Of a stretch of DNA of 13,083 bases, positions 6,098 to 12,808 are shown piece by piece. The notes under the pieces are model-generated. The model was given only the letters and a program-made list of their open reading frames with translations, was not told the DNA's origin and ran no database searches. Numbering within the stretch: the first letter of the stretch is position 1; the number at the start of each line of letters is the position of its first letter. Made by a program: the position numbers and the translations under genes. Origin of the DNA: an uncultured Candidatus Saccharibacteria bacterium (GTDB taxonomy: Bacteria > Patescibacteriota > Saccharimonadia > Saccharimonadales > Saccharimonadaceae); NCBI GenBank assembly GCA_938030585.1, contig CALHIA010000097.1:1-13083 (forward strand), read 5' to 3'.

Positions 6098-7735
6098 ATG
6101 AATCCAAATAAATTAGGTAGTGCGGCTCCAGGAGGTGGGGCGGAAAAAACTGGTAACTTTACAGCGGAGCAAAATCCGGTGAAGAATTTTGAGGTAGAAA
6201 AAAATTCAGAAAAGCCAAAAACGGGGGCGGAAATTTTTGAACTGAAGATGCATCAGATTGCGGATCGTCGCGATATGATTGAGCAGATGAAGTTGGATGG
6301 AAAACTTGGTTTTGATGATTATAAAACTAAGAAACAGGCACTGGATTTAGTCGAAACTAAATTGACGAAGCTTTATAATATTTATGAAAATCGTGAGGTG
6401 AACGAGGCGGAGCGTGAGAAAGAACTGGAGATTCAAAATCGTCACCTCGAAGAGAATAAAGATTCTTTAAGAAAGCTTAGCCAAGACAAAGAACTGCCAC
6501 GAGGCGAAAAAATGAAGCTAATGGAGAGTTTTTCAGAGCGTCTGGTTGAGAGTTCCGATAAAATAGAAGAAATTAAGAAGGCTCGGGAAATGGATGAGCG
6601 AGTCTACCAGTTATTTGGTGGTAAGTCGGGCGAAGCGGCGGCGAAGACCGAGACTGAAGAAAAGGTTGAGAAACAGACTGAGGGGCAGGCTGAGGAAAAG
6701 ACTGAAAAAGAAATCGAGGGAAAAACCGAAGATAAGTCCGAGGAAAATACCGAGGAAAAGATCGAAAATAAAACTGAGAGTCAGACTGAAGAGAAAACTG
6801 AAGGCAAGACTGAAGAGTCTAGTGAAAAATCTGAAGCTCCAGAGAAGAAGCCAACTAGTACTTTTTCTTGGACTGGCAGAGTGGGTGGCCCTATGTTTTA
6901 TTCTGGGGCGAGTGCTCCAACAGTAAAGGTGAATAAGACGGTCGAGAATAGTACGACCGGAAATGGCACGTCCGAAAACAGTAAGGCTGAAAACAGTACA
7001 GCTGGAAATACAACGACTGAAAATAGTACGGCTGGCGGTAAGTCGGGAGAAGGTTCGGCATCGGGGTCGGCTGAGTCGGCTGGGGCTAAAACCGAAGCTC
7101 TAAACGTGACACAAAAAGAGGTATTGAAACAAGCAGAGGATAAATTTTTCCAAGAGAATCTGAAAACTCTCGGTGGAGCAATGGCGGCGAATGCCTACAA
7201 AGAGATGGATAATCGAAACTTCTTGATGCCATTAAAAAAGCCGGAAGCGAATGACCCAGATCTTGCGTCTTTTGATGAACGAAATAAGTTGCACAGTGAA
7301 TCAATTGAGAAGATGAAGGCTTTTGAGAAAAAGTTTGATTTGGACCAAATTAAACTTGATGTCGGACGTGCAGTGTATACCGGAAATGTGGGAAAAGAAT
7401 TTGGAATTGGACTTTATCGTATCGATGTTTCAAGAAATGAACTACAGAAAATTATTGATAGTGAGAGAAGTAGCGAAGAAGAGAGACAAAAAGCCATGAA
7501 AGAATTGGAAATGCTCGACCAGGTAAAGGAAGGCTTCTTAGAAAATATTGGCTCGCACGTGGGTGAAAAATATTCTAATGAGGAAATTGCTTCGGTGCCA
7601 GAAAATGAAAGGAAGAATGCGAACAGGTATCTTTTCCTTCAGAAGGTTAATGGAATGATGAAGATGCCGCATAATATACTTCTAGCCCACGCACGTATGG
7701 CATTAAGTAAGGCTAGTAAAATATTGAAAAAATAA
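6098..7735 (+). CDS. Hypothetical coiled-coil protein with two low-complexity repeat blocks
   Basis: I do not recognise a family for this 545-residue, very charged, soluble protein. No signal peptide, membrane segment or cysteine cluster is visible. Parts in order: a polar N-terminus (1-45); a helical, probably coiled-coil region (about 46-175, rich in Glu/Lys/Leu); an acidic tract of thirteen tetrapeptides of form [KQEN]-x-E-x (189-240); a short Pro/aromatic linker (about 246-281) with the segment FSWTGRVGGPMFYSGA; six pentapeptides of form x-[EG]-N-[SGT]-[TK] (282-311); a Gly/Ser/Ala stretch; and a second helical domain (about 335-545) ending in KASKILKK. Two folded helical domains joined by a long flexible linker is the simplest reading. 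It has its own promoter with a real leader. No terminator is seen before rpoD, so some read-through is possible. The reading frame is supported by continuous codon use. Confidence 0.85.
   Translation: MNPNKLGSAAPGGGAEKTGNFTAEQNPVKNFEVEKNSEKPKTGAEIFELKMHQIADRRDMIEQMKLDGKLGFDDYKTKKQALDLVETKLTKLYNIYENREVNEAEREKELEIQNRHLEENKDSLRKLSQDKELPRGEKMKLMESFSERLVESSDKIEEIKKAREMDERVYQLFGGKSGEAAAKTETEEKVEKQTEGQAEEKTEKEIEGKTEDKSEENTEEKIENKTESQTEEKTEGKTEESSEKSEAPEKKPTSTFSWTGRVGGPMFYSGASAPTVKVNKTVENSTTGNGTSENSKAENSTAGNTTTENSTAGGKSGEGSASGSAESAGAKTEALNVTQKEVLKQAEDKFFQENLKTLGGAMAANAYKEMDNRNFLMPLKKPEANDPDLASFDERNKLHSESIEKMKAFEKKFDLDQIKLDVGRAVYTGNVGKEFGIGLYRIDVSRNELQKIIDSERSSEEERQKAMKELEMLDQVKEGFLENIGSHVGEKYSNEEIASVPENERKNANRYLFLQKVNGMMKMPHNILLAHARMALSKASKILKK
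6662..6817 (+). repeat. Thirteen 12-bp in-frame repeats encoding acidic tetrapeptides
   Basis: A 156-bp tract inside the coiled-coil gene encodes KVEK QTEG QAEE KTEK EIEG and eight more tetrapeptides, each with Glu at the third position. Copies are diverged at the DNA level, with mixed GAA/GAG and ACT/ACC, so it is not a freshly expanded microsatellite. Confidence 0.9.
6941..7030 (+). repeat. Six 15-bp in-frame repeats encoding Asn/Thr/Ser pentapeptides
   Basis: Residues 282-311 read VENST TGNGT SENSK AENST AGNTT TENST: the third position is always Asn, and the second alternates between Glu and Gly. The tract is followed by a degenerate Gly/Ser/Ala run to about 7085. Confidence 0.88.
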
Positions 7736-7771
7736 AGAAAGGGGTAAAAACGGAAAATCAAGGGAGAGATT

Positions 7772-7800
7772 TTGACGTGTTTGATTTTTTGTGATATAAA
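7772..7800 (+). promoter_or_regulatory. Promoter of rpoD
   Basis: TTGACG (7772-7777), exactly 17 bp, TATAAA (7795-7800), with a TGA extension directly before the -10. It matches consensus at five of six positions in each hexamer. Eight nt separate the -10 from the ATG at 7809, predicting a leaderless or nearly leaderless mRNA. Confidence 0.85.
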
Positions 7801-7808
7801 TTGGTGCA

Positions 7809-8813
7809 ATGGGAAAAAATGTCGTGGAAAAAGATAAGAACAAGATTAATGAGGAAGAAGAGCTCCTCAACTCCTTTAGCTTGGACGGTGCGCCAGAGCC
7901 AGAATATGATGATTTAGTCTCGGAAGATGATTTGACGGATGAAGATCTCGAGATTACAGCAGAGAACGTAGATCAGTTTGCAGATGACTCAGTGCGTCTG
8001 TATTTGCGTGAGATTGGTAAAATTCCACTACTTTCGAATGAGGAAGAAGTAGATTTGGCTTATCGCATCGTGAAAGGTGAGAAAAAAGCCAAAGATAAAA
8101 TGGTGGAAGCCAATATGCGTCTAGTGGTTTCGATTGCGAAACGTTATTCGGGTCGCGGTTTGGACTTTTTGGATTTGATTCAAGAGGGAAACACGGGGCT
8201 TTTGCGTGCGGTAGAGAAGTTTGATCCGGATAAGGGTTTTAAGTTTTCGACTTATGCAACTTGGTGGATTCGCCAAGCGATTACGCGTGCGATTGCTGAT
8301 CAAGCGAGAACGATTCGTATTCCAGTACATATGGTGGAAACGATTAACAAGGTGCTGCGTGCGACTCGTAAGTTGACCAATGAACTTAATCGTGAACCGA
8401 CCGTGGAAGAAATTGCCAAAGAAATGGGTATGGAGCCGGAAAAAGTCGACTACGTGATGAAGATTAAGCAAGATATTGCTTCGCTTGATGCGACAGTGGG
8501 TCGCGACGGTGATGATGAAGATTCGGTGCTCGGTGATTTTATCGAAGATGAAGGTAGAGTTTCGCCAGAAGATGCTGCGGCAGCACAGATGTTGAAGGAG
8601 CAAATTGCGGAAATTCTTTCCAGCCTTTCGGAGCGTGAACAAAAAGTAGTGAAACTACGTTTCGGTATCGGTGGGGGTCGTCCACATACTTTGGAAGAGG
8701 TGGGAGCAGAATTCTCAGTGACGCGTGAGCGTATTCGCCAGATTGAAGCGAAGGCGTTATCGAAACTTCGTAAACACAAAGATACGAAAAAACTTCACGA
8801 ATATTTACACTAA
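7809..8813 (+). CDS. rpoD: Primary RNA polymerase sigma factor (sigma-70/SigA)
   Basis: This is the housekeeping sigma factor that directs RNA polymerase to most promoters. Visible regions: a short acidic N-terminus (1-58) in place of a full region 1.1; region 1.2 ([21 protein letters not shown], about 60-80, shown without flanks); region 2 with [20 protein letters not shown] and the -10-reading helix [17 protein letters not shown] (149-165); region 3.0 with His174 and Glu177 in [10 protein letters not shown], the residues known in E. coli sigma-70 to read the TG of extended -10 elements; and region 4.2 with the helix-turn-helix [20 protein letters not shown] (294-313). At 334 residues it is at the short end for primary sigma factors, lacking the large non-conserved region of E. 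coli RpoD. Its own promoter fits the consensus it should read, which allows autoregulation. Confidence 0.97.
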   Translation: MGKNVVEKDKNKINEEEELLNSFSLDGAPEPEYDDLVSEDDLTDEDLEITAENVDQFADDSVRLYLREIGKIPLLSNEEEVDLAYRIVKGEKKAKDKMVEANMRLVVSIAKRYSGRGLDFLDLIQEGNTGLLRAVEKFDPDKGFKFSTYATWWIRQAITRAIADQARTIRIPVHMVETINKVLRATRKLTNELNREPTVEEIAKEMGMEPEKVDYVMKIKQDIASLDATVGRDGDDEDSVLGDFIEDEGRVSPEDAAAAQMLKEQIAEILSSLSEREQKVVKLRFGIGGGRPHTLEEVGAEFSVTRERIRQIEAKALSKLRKHKDTKKLHEYLH

Positions 8814-8826
8814 AATAGGGGAGCGG

Positions 8827-8860
8827 GTGATTTTCGGGCGGGAAACTGTGCGAAAATCAC
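8827..8860. promoter_or_regulatory. Perfect 10-bp inverted repeat upstream of the pilin-like gene
   Basis: GTGATTTTCG (8827-8836) and CGAAAATCAC (8851-8860) are exact inverted copies separated by 14 nt. The element lies between the rpoD stop and the -10 box at 8870, so its right arm covers the position of the -35. There is no T tract after it, which argues against an ordinary terminator. It could be an operator or an mRNA 3'-end hairpin for rpoD. Confidence 0.55.
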
Positions 8861-8869
8861 AAGATACGC

Positions 8870-8875
8870 TATAAT
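8870..8875 (+). promoter_or_regulatory. -10 box of the pilin-like gene
   Basis: A perfect TATAAT at 8870-8875. It overlaps an in-frame ATG at 8874, which therefore cannot be in the transcript. The next in-frame ATG, 8883, is 7 nt after the box and is the likely true start. No convincing -35 or TGn extension is seen. Confidence 0.75.
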
Positions 8876-8882
8876 GAAAGTA

Positions 8883-9284
8883 ATGAAAAATTTTTGTCAA
8901 AAATTATTAAATTTGCTGCCAGTTTTCGCGATTTTTTGCGTGTCGATGGTGGCTTTTTTGCCGGTGACTAGAGTATTCGCGGAGGGGGAAGACTGTGGTG
9001 TGCCAACTGCGATTATTAAATGTGGGACTTCGGATAGCGAAGAGGCTTTCTTTTCGATTATCGGTAGCGTAGTGAATATTTTGACCTACGGTGTGGGTGT
9101 GGGTGCAGTAGCAGGATTCACCTATGTCGGTTTTCTTTATATGACTTCACAAAATGATCCAGGAAAAATCAAAATAGCAAAAGATCGCGCAATGCAAATT
9201 GTGATTGGACTTCTGGTTTATGCTTTGATGTGGGGAATTTTGAACTTCCTATTGCCTGGTGGTATCTACGGCAACGGGAATTAA
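8883..9284 (+). CDS. Small secreted two-helix protein, T4SS-pilin/VirB2-like
   Basis: A 133-residue protein. Residues 1-33 form a signal peptide (basic start, hydrophobic core LLPVFAIFCVSMVAFLP, cleavage after VFA). The mature part has two cysteines, Cys38 and Cys47 in EDCGVPTAIIKCG, well placed for a disulfide, then two hydrophobic helices (about 58-88 and 102-125) joined by a short polar turn with NDPGKIKIAKDRA. Signal peptide plus two helices with a small positively charged loop is the plan of TrbC/VirB2 pilins and of the T4SS_pilin family common in Patescibacteria; this is a resemblance in architecture and was not tested by alignment. The start at 8883 is chosen because the ATG at 8874 lies inside the TATAAT box. 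The next gene starts one base after the stop. It may make a pilus subunit or a membrane pore component. Confidence 0.85.
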   Translation: MKNFCQKLLNLLPVFAIFCVSMVAFLPVTRVFAEGEDCGVPTAIIKCGTSDSEEAFFSIIGSVVNILTYGVGVGAVAGFTYVGFLYMTSQNDPGKIKIAKDRAMQIVIGLLVYALMWGILNFLLPGGIYGNGN

Positions 9285-9285
9285 G

Positions 9286-10200
9286 ATGTCGAAAAAAGCC
9301 GATCTGAAACATATTAGAGAACGTTTGGCTGCGCTCGCGGGGACGAGAACGAGAGTGATTTTAGTTTGTAACCGGAAAAGTACGGGTTATAAACGCGTGG
9401 AAAAAGAAGTGGTGACAACACTTCGAGAATTCATTTTGCAGCAGAAGGGAATTACTTTTTTGCGCTTCGATGTGGAGTCGCCGACTTTGGAAGAAAATGC
9501 GAAGAGACTGGCGAATCTAATTGGGGATGGAGACGTGGTGCTAGTGGCCGGAGGTGACGGTACGGCGGGGATCGGAGTGAACGGGATTATGCAATCTGGC
9601 AAGGATGCAAAATTTTATGTGATTCCATACGGAAACTTTAATGATATTATTCAGATTTTACGGTCAAATTCGGGTAAAAAAGTTTTTCCAATTGAAGCTT
9701 TGATAGACGGAAAACATTTTCGTTATGCATTGGCGTATTTTACGGTAGGGATGATGGCAGAATCGACGAAAATTTTTGATGATGAAAAAGTACGTAGGAA
9801 ATTGAGGAAATCGAAATTTAATTTAATCTTTTCTTTGAAGACGCTTTTGATGTGGTTTTTTGTGAATCGTAAAAAAGATTACATTACGATTGATGGTCAA
9901 AAATATTCGGATATTCTGGTGGTGAACGGGAAAAACGTGGCGAGATTGATGAAGGGTGGGGAGTATTATTTGGGAGAAACTTTTCTCTATACGGAACAGC
10001 GTTTGAATAATTTTTTTGCCATGGTGTTTTTTATGTTGCAAGCGATGTTTAGTGGAATTCCTGGGAAAAAGCTAAAAAATAAGACGATTCACTTTGAAGA
10101 AAAACAGAGAATTTTTATTCAATCAGAGGGTGAATATAAAGATTTAGTGGTGCAGGAAATTAGTTTCTTGAAGAGTAAAAAGTCGATTGAAATCCTGTAA
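9286..10200 (+). CDS. Diacylglycerol/lipid kinase-like protein (DAGK catalytic domain)
   Basis: This 304-residue cytoplasmic enzyme belongs to the DAGK/sphingosine kinase/NAD-kinase fold group. The nucleotide-binding signature VLVAGGDGTAGIGVNGI holds GGDGT at residues 89-93. The second conserved block is IPYGNFND (113-120), equivalent to PxGTGND in YegS/DgkB-type kinases, with the Asn-Asp pair kept but the middle GT changed. A beta-sandwich C-terminal half (about 140-304) follows, with FTVGMMAES where the family usually has a conserved Gly. Substrate cannot be told from sequence: diacylglycerol, undecaprenol-type lipids or another lipid alcohol are possible. The ATG at 9286 is preferred to the in-frame GTG at 9259, which lies inside the previous gene. 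It starts one base after the pilin-like gene stop, so the two are very likely co-translated. A substrate change is possible given the altered GTGND block. Confidence 0.85.
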   Translation: MSKKADLKHIRERLAALAGTRTRVILVCNRKSTGYKRVEKEVVTTLREFILQQKGITFLRFDVESPTLEENAKRLANLIGDGDVVLVAGGDGTAGIGVNGIMQSGKDAKFYVIPYGNFNDIIQILRSNSGKKVFPIEALIDGKHFRYALAYFTVGMMAESTKIFDDEKVRRKLRKSKFNLIFSLKTLLMWFFVNRKKDYITIDGQKYSDILVVNGKNVARLMKGGEYYLGETFLYTEQRLNNFFAMVFFMLQAMFSGIPGKKLKNKTIHFEEKQRIFIQSEGEYKDLVVQEISFLKSKKSIEIL

Positions 10201-10228
10201 GAAAAATTAAAGAATTCTATTTCGCTTA

Positions 10229-10237
10229 TGTTATAAT
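10229..10237 (+). promoter_or_regulatory. Extended -10 promoter of pilM
   Basis: TGT-TATAAT (hexamer 10232-10237) has 8 nt to the ATG at 10246. No good -35. It lies in the 45-bp gap after the kinase gene, so the pilus genes can be transcribed on their own; no terminator separates them from the gene before. Confidence 0.8.
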
Positions 10238-10245
10238 AAGGATAT

Positions 10246-11292
10246 ATGAGTCTATTACGTGGTGTGGGCGATTTCTTCGCATTGGATATTGGAACCAACT
10301 CAATTCGCATGATTCAATTATCGGGCGACGTTGAGAAGGGTTGGGCACTGGAAAAATTTGCCTATGTGCCGGTGGATAAAAAAATTACGATGGATGATTC
10401 GGAACAGGGTCGTAGGAAACTGGCCGAAACAATTTTGGGTGCAAAAAAGCAGGCGGGTATTACTACTAAAAATATCGCAATTGGCTTGCCGGCGCGTAAA
10501 ACTTACACAGCAATTATTGAGGTGCCAAATGCGCCAGAGAAGGAACTAGCGAAAACCGTTAAGTACGAAGCCGACCAATATATTCCGATGGCAGTGGACG
10601 ATGCGAAGATTGATTTTGCGGTCTTGGGAGTTTCACCTAATGACAATACGAAGGCAGAAATTTTGATTTCATCCACAGATCGCGCCTACGCCGAAGAAAG
10701 ACTCGAAGATATTGAAATGTTGGGCTTGAATGTGATTGCTCAGGAACCAGAACCAATTGCGATGGTGAGAGCTTTGGCGCAGATTGGGGTGGAAGATGCG
10801 CGGATGATTATCGATTTTGGGGAAAATTCGACAGATCTCGTAGTGATGTATCTAGGGGCACCAAGATTAGTGCGCTCGATTCCAGGTGGACTTTCAGCCT
10901 TTATCAAAACCGTAGCGAATGGGCTGTCGATTTCTGAAGCACAAGCGAAACAGTTTATTTTGCAGTATGGACTTTTGCAAGACCAGTTTGAGGGGAAAAT
11001 TTACCAAACTCTTTTAAGCAATTTGGAAGGTTTTACGATGGAATTAGTGAAGTCGGTGCGTTTCTTCCAGAATAAATACACGGGTGCGCAATTTGGGGGA
11101 ATTATTCTCTCGGGTTACGCGGGAATCATTCCACTAATGGCAGAATATATCGAAGCGAAGACGGGTATTTCGACGATTCAGGGTAATCCATGGCAATATG
11201 TACGCGTCAATGAGCAGCAACAAAAATTACTACTTCCAGTAGCCTCAGAATTCGGAGTGGCGATCGGTCTGGCAGAAAGGAGCAATGACTAA
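10246..11292 (+). CDS. pilM: Type IV pilus assembly protein PilM
   Basis: PilM is the actin-like cytoplasmic ATPase-fold protein of type IV pilus machines; it binds the N-terminal tail of PilN and links the inner-membrane ring to the motor. The 348 residues match the usual 340-360. The fold's nucleotide-binding segments are visible: phosphate 1 ALDIGTNSIRMIQL (12-25), phosphate 2 MIIDFGENSTDLVVM (187-201), and the adenosine segment GGIILSGYAGIIPLM (284-298). The stretch KYEADQYIPM (106-115) is typical of PilM. There is no signal peptide or membrane segment, as expected. An extended -10 box ends 8 nt before the ATG. The stop overlaps the pilN start (TAATG), and the Shine-Dalgarno sequence for pilN lies inside its last codons. 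Confidence 0.95.
   Translation: MSLLRGVGDFFALDIGTNSIRMIQLSGDVEKGWALEKFAYVPVDKKITMDDSEQGRRKLAETILGAKKQAGITTKNIAIGLPARKTYTAIIEVPNAPEKELAKTVKYEADQYIPMAVDDAKIDFAVLGVSPNDNTKAEILISSTDRAYAEERLEDIEMLGLNVIAQEPEPIAMVRALAQIGVEDARMIIDFGENSTDLVVMYLGAPRLVRSIPGGLSAFIKTVANGLSISEAQAKQFILQYGLLQDQFEGKIYQTLLSNLEGFTMELVKSVRFFQNKYTGAQFGGIILSGYAGIIPLMAEYIEAKTGISTIQGNPWQYVRVNEQQQKLLLPVASEFGVAIGLAERSND
11276..11282 (+). promoter_or_regulatory. Shine-Dalgarno sequence of pilN inside pilM
   Basis: AAAGGAG, 9 nt before the pilN ATG at 11292. It shows that this organism still uses anti-Shine-Dalgarno pairing for internal operon genes, unlike its leaderless first genes. Confidence 0.75.
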
Positions 11293-12797
11293 TGAAAAAA
11301 ATCGATTTTAAAACCATGCATCTTTCTGATATTCCTGATGTGATTAAAAGTATTTTTACTGGTGAAACCGATAATGAAATGATGACGGGGCAAACCGGTA
11401 AATATGAAATTAACTTGGTGCCTGATATCAAGACGGATATGTTGAAGCTAATGAAGCTACGCAATATGATTGTGTTTGGTTGTGTGGTGGTAATTATTGC
11501 TTCATCGGTTTTTACGGCGTTTCTGGCGATTTTCAAGAGTGCTCAGGATTTGACAATTGCAAGTCAGGGAAAGCATATCGAGAATCTTTCGAATACAATT
11601 AATCAATATTCGGAATTACCAGATTTCTTAAATATCCAAGATCAATTAGCCAAATTGAAATCGATTAATGATAACCGTTCAGTATTGTCGCGAGTTTTCC
11701 CAGTGCTAAAAAATCTTTTTCCAACCAATAAAGACACGATTAAAATTTCGGATTTGAATGTGAATCTTTCGACTTCGACAATCAACTTTGACGCACAAGC
11801 AAATGCGGGAGAAGAACCATATATTGATTACCGCGTACTGGAATCATTTAAGAAATCAGTGAATTTAATGAAATATGATTATGGTCGCTACGTGGATGCA
11901 CAGGGGAATTTGATTCCATCACGTTGTATCGAAGAAACGGATGCGGCGGGTAATATTTTTACCGATAATGGCAATACTTATGCGATTTGGAAGCGTGGTC
12001 TAACAGATTGTGATCCTTCACGAAATGATCATCAAAAGAAATCAGCTTTGACTCAGTCAAATAATAATTCGAATGTTTCGAACACAAACTTAAAGAGTGA
12101 TTTTGGCAAAGTAAAAGCTAAATCAAATGTTTCAGACGACGTCGAACATGTGGAAAATACGGAAAAGAATGGCAATGTAGAAAATAATGGTGATGTAGTC
12201 AAGACCGATATTCAGACAATTATTCCAGACGAAAAGATTTGGCGTAGTCCACTATTTGATCTTTGGTATAAGCATGAAAAAATGCGTACGGCGGATGACG
12301 GAATTCAAGATACGCTTGATACAAACGCAGAAGTTTCGGAATCAGAAGTGAATGGCGTAAAGACCCGCACGCAAAAAATCAAGAACGTGAAAAATTACAT
12401 TTATACGCCTTCGATGGGATTGGATGGTAAAATTTTGAGCGTGCCACATTTCGAAAGTAGCTGTATTACTTATAAGGGTGAAAAGAACGGTGATAATGTG
12501 AAATGGTCGGCGGAAAATAAATGTAAGATGGTGCCAAACGGCATTCGTGTGACGGATTCTTCGAACGGTCGTGATTCGAGTTCTAATTTAGTTTTGCGCT
12601 TCTCGACAATTATTAATGTGGATCCAGAACTTTTCAAGTTTACTAATAAACACATTTTGACATTCGGCCCTTCAGGTCAAAACGTAACCGACTCTTATCT
12701 CCAAGTGGAAGGTATGTTCGCAGCACCAGCCAAGGATTGTGCAAAAGATGATGCGGAATGTGTGGGGCAAAAAACTTCAGCAGGAACAAACAATTAA
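11292..12797 (+). CDS. pilN: PilN-like type IV pilus platform protein with enlarged outer domain
   Basis: PilN is a bitopic inner-membrane protein whose cytoplasmic tail binds PilM. Here the tail contains KYEINLVPDIK (37-47), matching the INLLP signature that docks into PilM. It is followed by a transmembrane helix (about 58-81), a coiled-coil (about 83-125), and a compact alpha/beta domain (about 140-195). The protein then goes far beyond the normal 180-220 residues, to 501. The extra part has an Asn/Ser-rich, low-complexity segment (about 250-305) and a C-terminal region with six cysteines outside the membrane (212, 240, 391, 411, 483, 490), an even number that suggests disulfides. Start is by Shine-Dalgarno plus overlap with pilM. 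The N-terminal half is a confident PilN; the outer extension is unlike anything I can name. Confidence 0.85.
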   Translation: MKKIDFKTMHLSDIPDVIKSIFTGETDNEMMTGQTGKYEINLVPDIKTDMLKLMKLRNMIVFGCVVVIIASSVFTAFLAIFKSAQDLTIASQGKHIENLSNTINQYSELPDFLNIQDQLAKLKSINDNRSVLSRVFPVLKNLFPTNKDTIKISDLNVNLSTSTINFDAQANAGEEPYIDYRVLESFKKSVNLMKYDYGRYVDAQGNLIPSRCIEETDAAGNIFTDNGNTYAIWKRGLTDCDPSRNDHQKKSALTQSNNNSNVSNTNLKSDFGKVKAKSNVSDDVEHVENTEKNGNVENNGDVVKTDIQTIIPDEKIWRSPLFDLWYKHEKMRTADDGIQDTLDTNAEVSESEVNGVKTRTQKIKNVKNYIYTPSMGLDGKILSVPHFESSCITYKGEKNGDNVKWSAENKCKMVPNGIRVTDSSNGRDSSSNLVLRFSTIINVDPELFKFTNKHILTFGPSGQNVTDSYLQVEGMFAAPAKDCAKDDAECVGQKTSAGTNN

Positions 12798-12808
12798 AGA
12801 AGGTAAAA

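Noticed and set aside
6594..6926. A 110-codon Arg/Lys-rich reading frame overlapping the coiled-coil gene
   Set aside because: It is the shifted frame of the GAA/GAG/AAG-rich tetrapeptide repeats; periodic Glu/Lys codons automatically give open Arg/Lys-rich frames, and it has no promoter or Shine-Dalgarno sequence.
7736..7771. Short inverted match AAAATC/GATTTT before rpoD as a hairpin
   Set aside because: Six bp of mostly A-T pairs, no T tract at the right place, and it abuts the -35 box; not better than chance.
8121..8642. A 173-codon minus-strand frame across rpoD
   Set aside because: It is antisense to the most conserved part of the sigma factor, with no promoter and no protein features; a codon-bias shadow.
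8874..8876. In-frame ATG as start of the pilin-like gene
   Set aside because: It lies inside the TATAAT box, so it would be upstream of the transcription start; the ATG at 8883 fits better.
9259..9285. GTG start giving the kinase nine more residues
   Set aside because: The extra codons lie inside the previous gene, add no family residues, and the ATG at 9286 directly follows the preceding stop.
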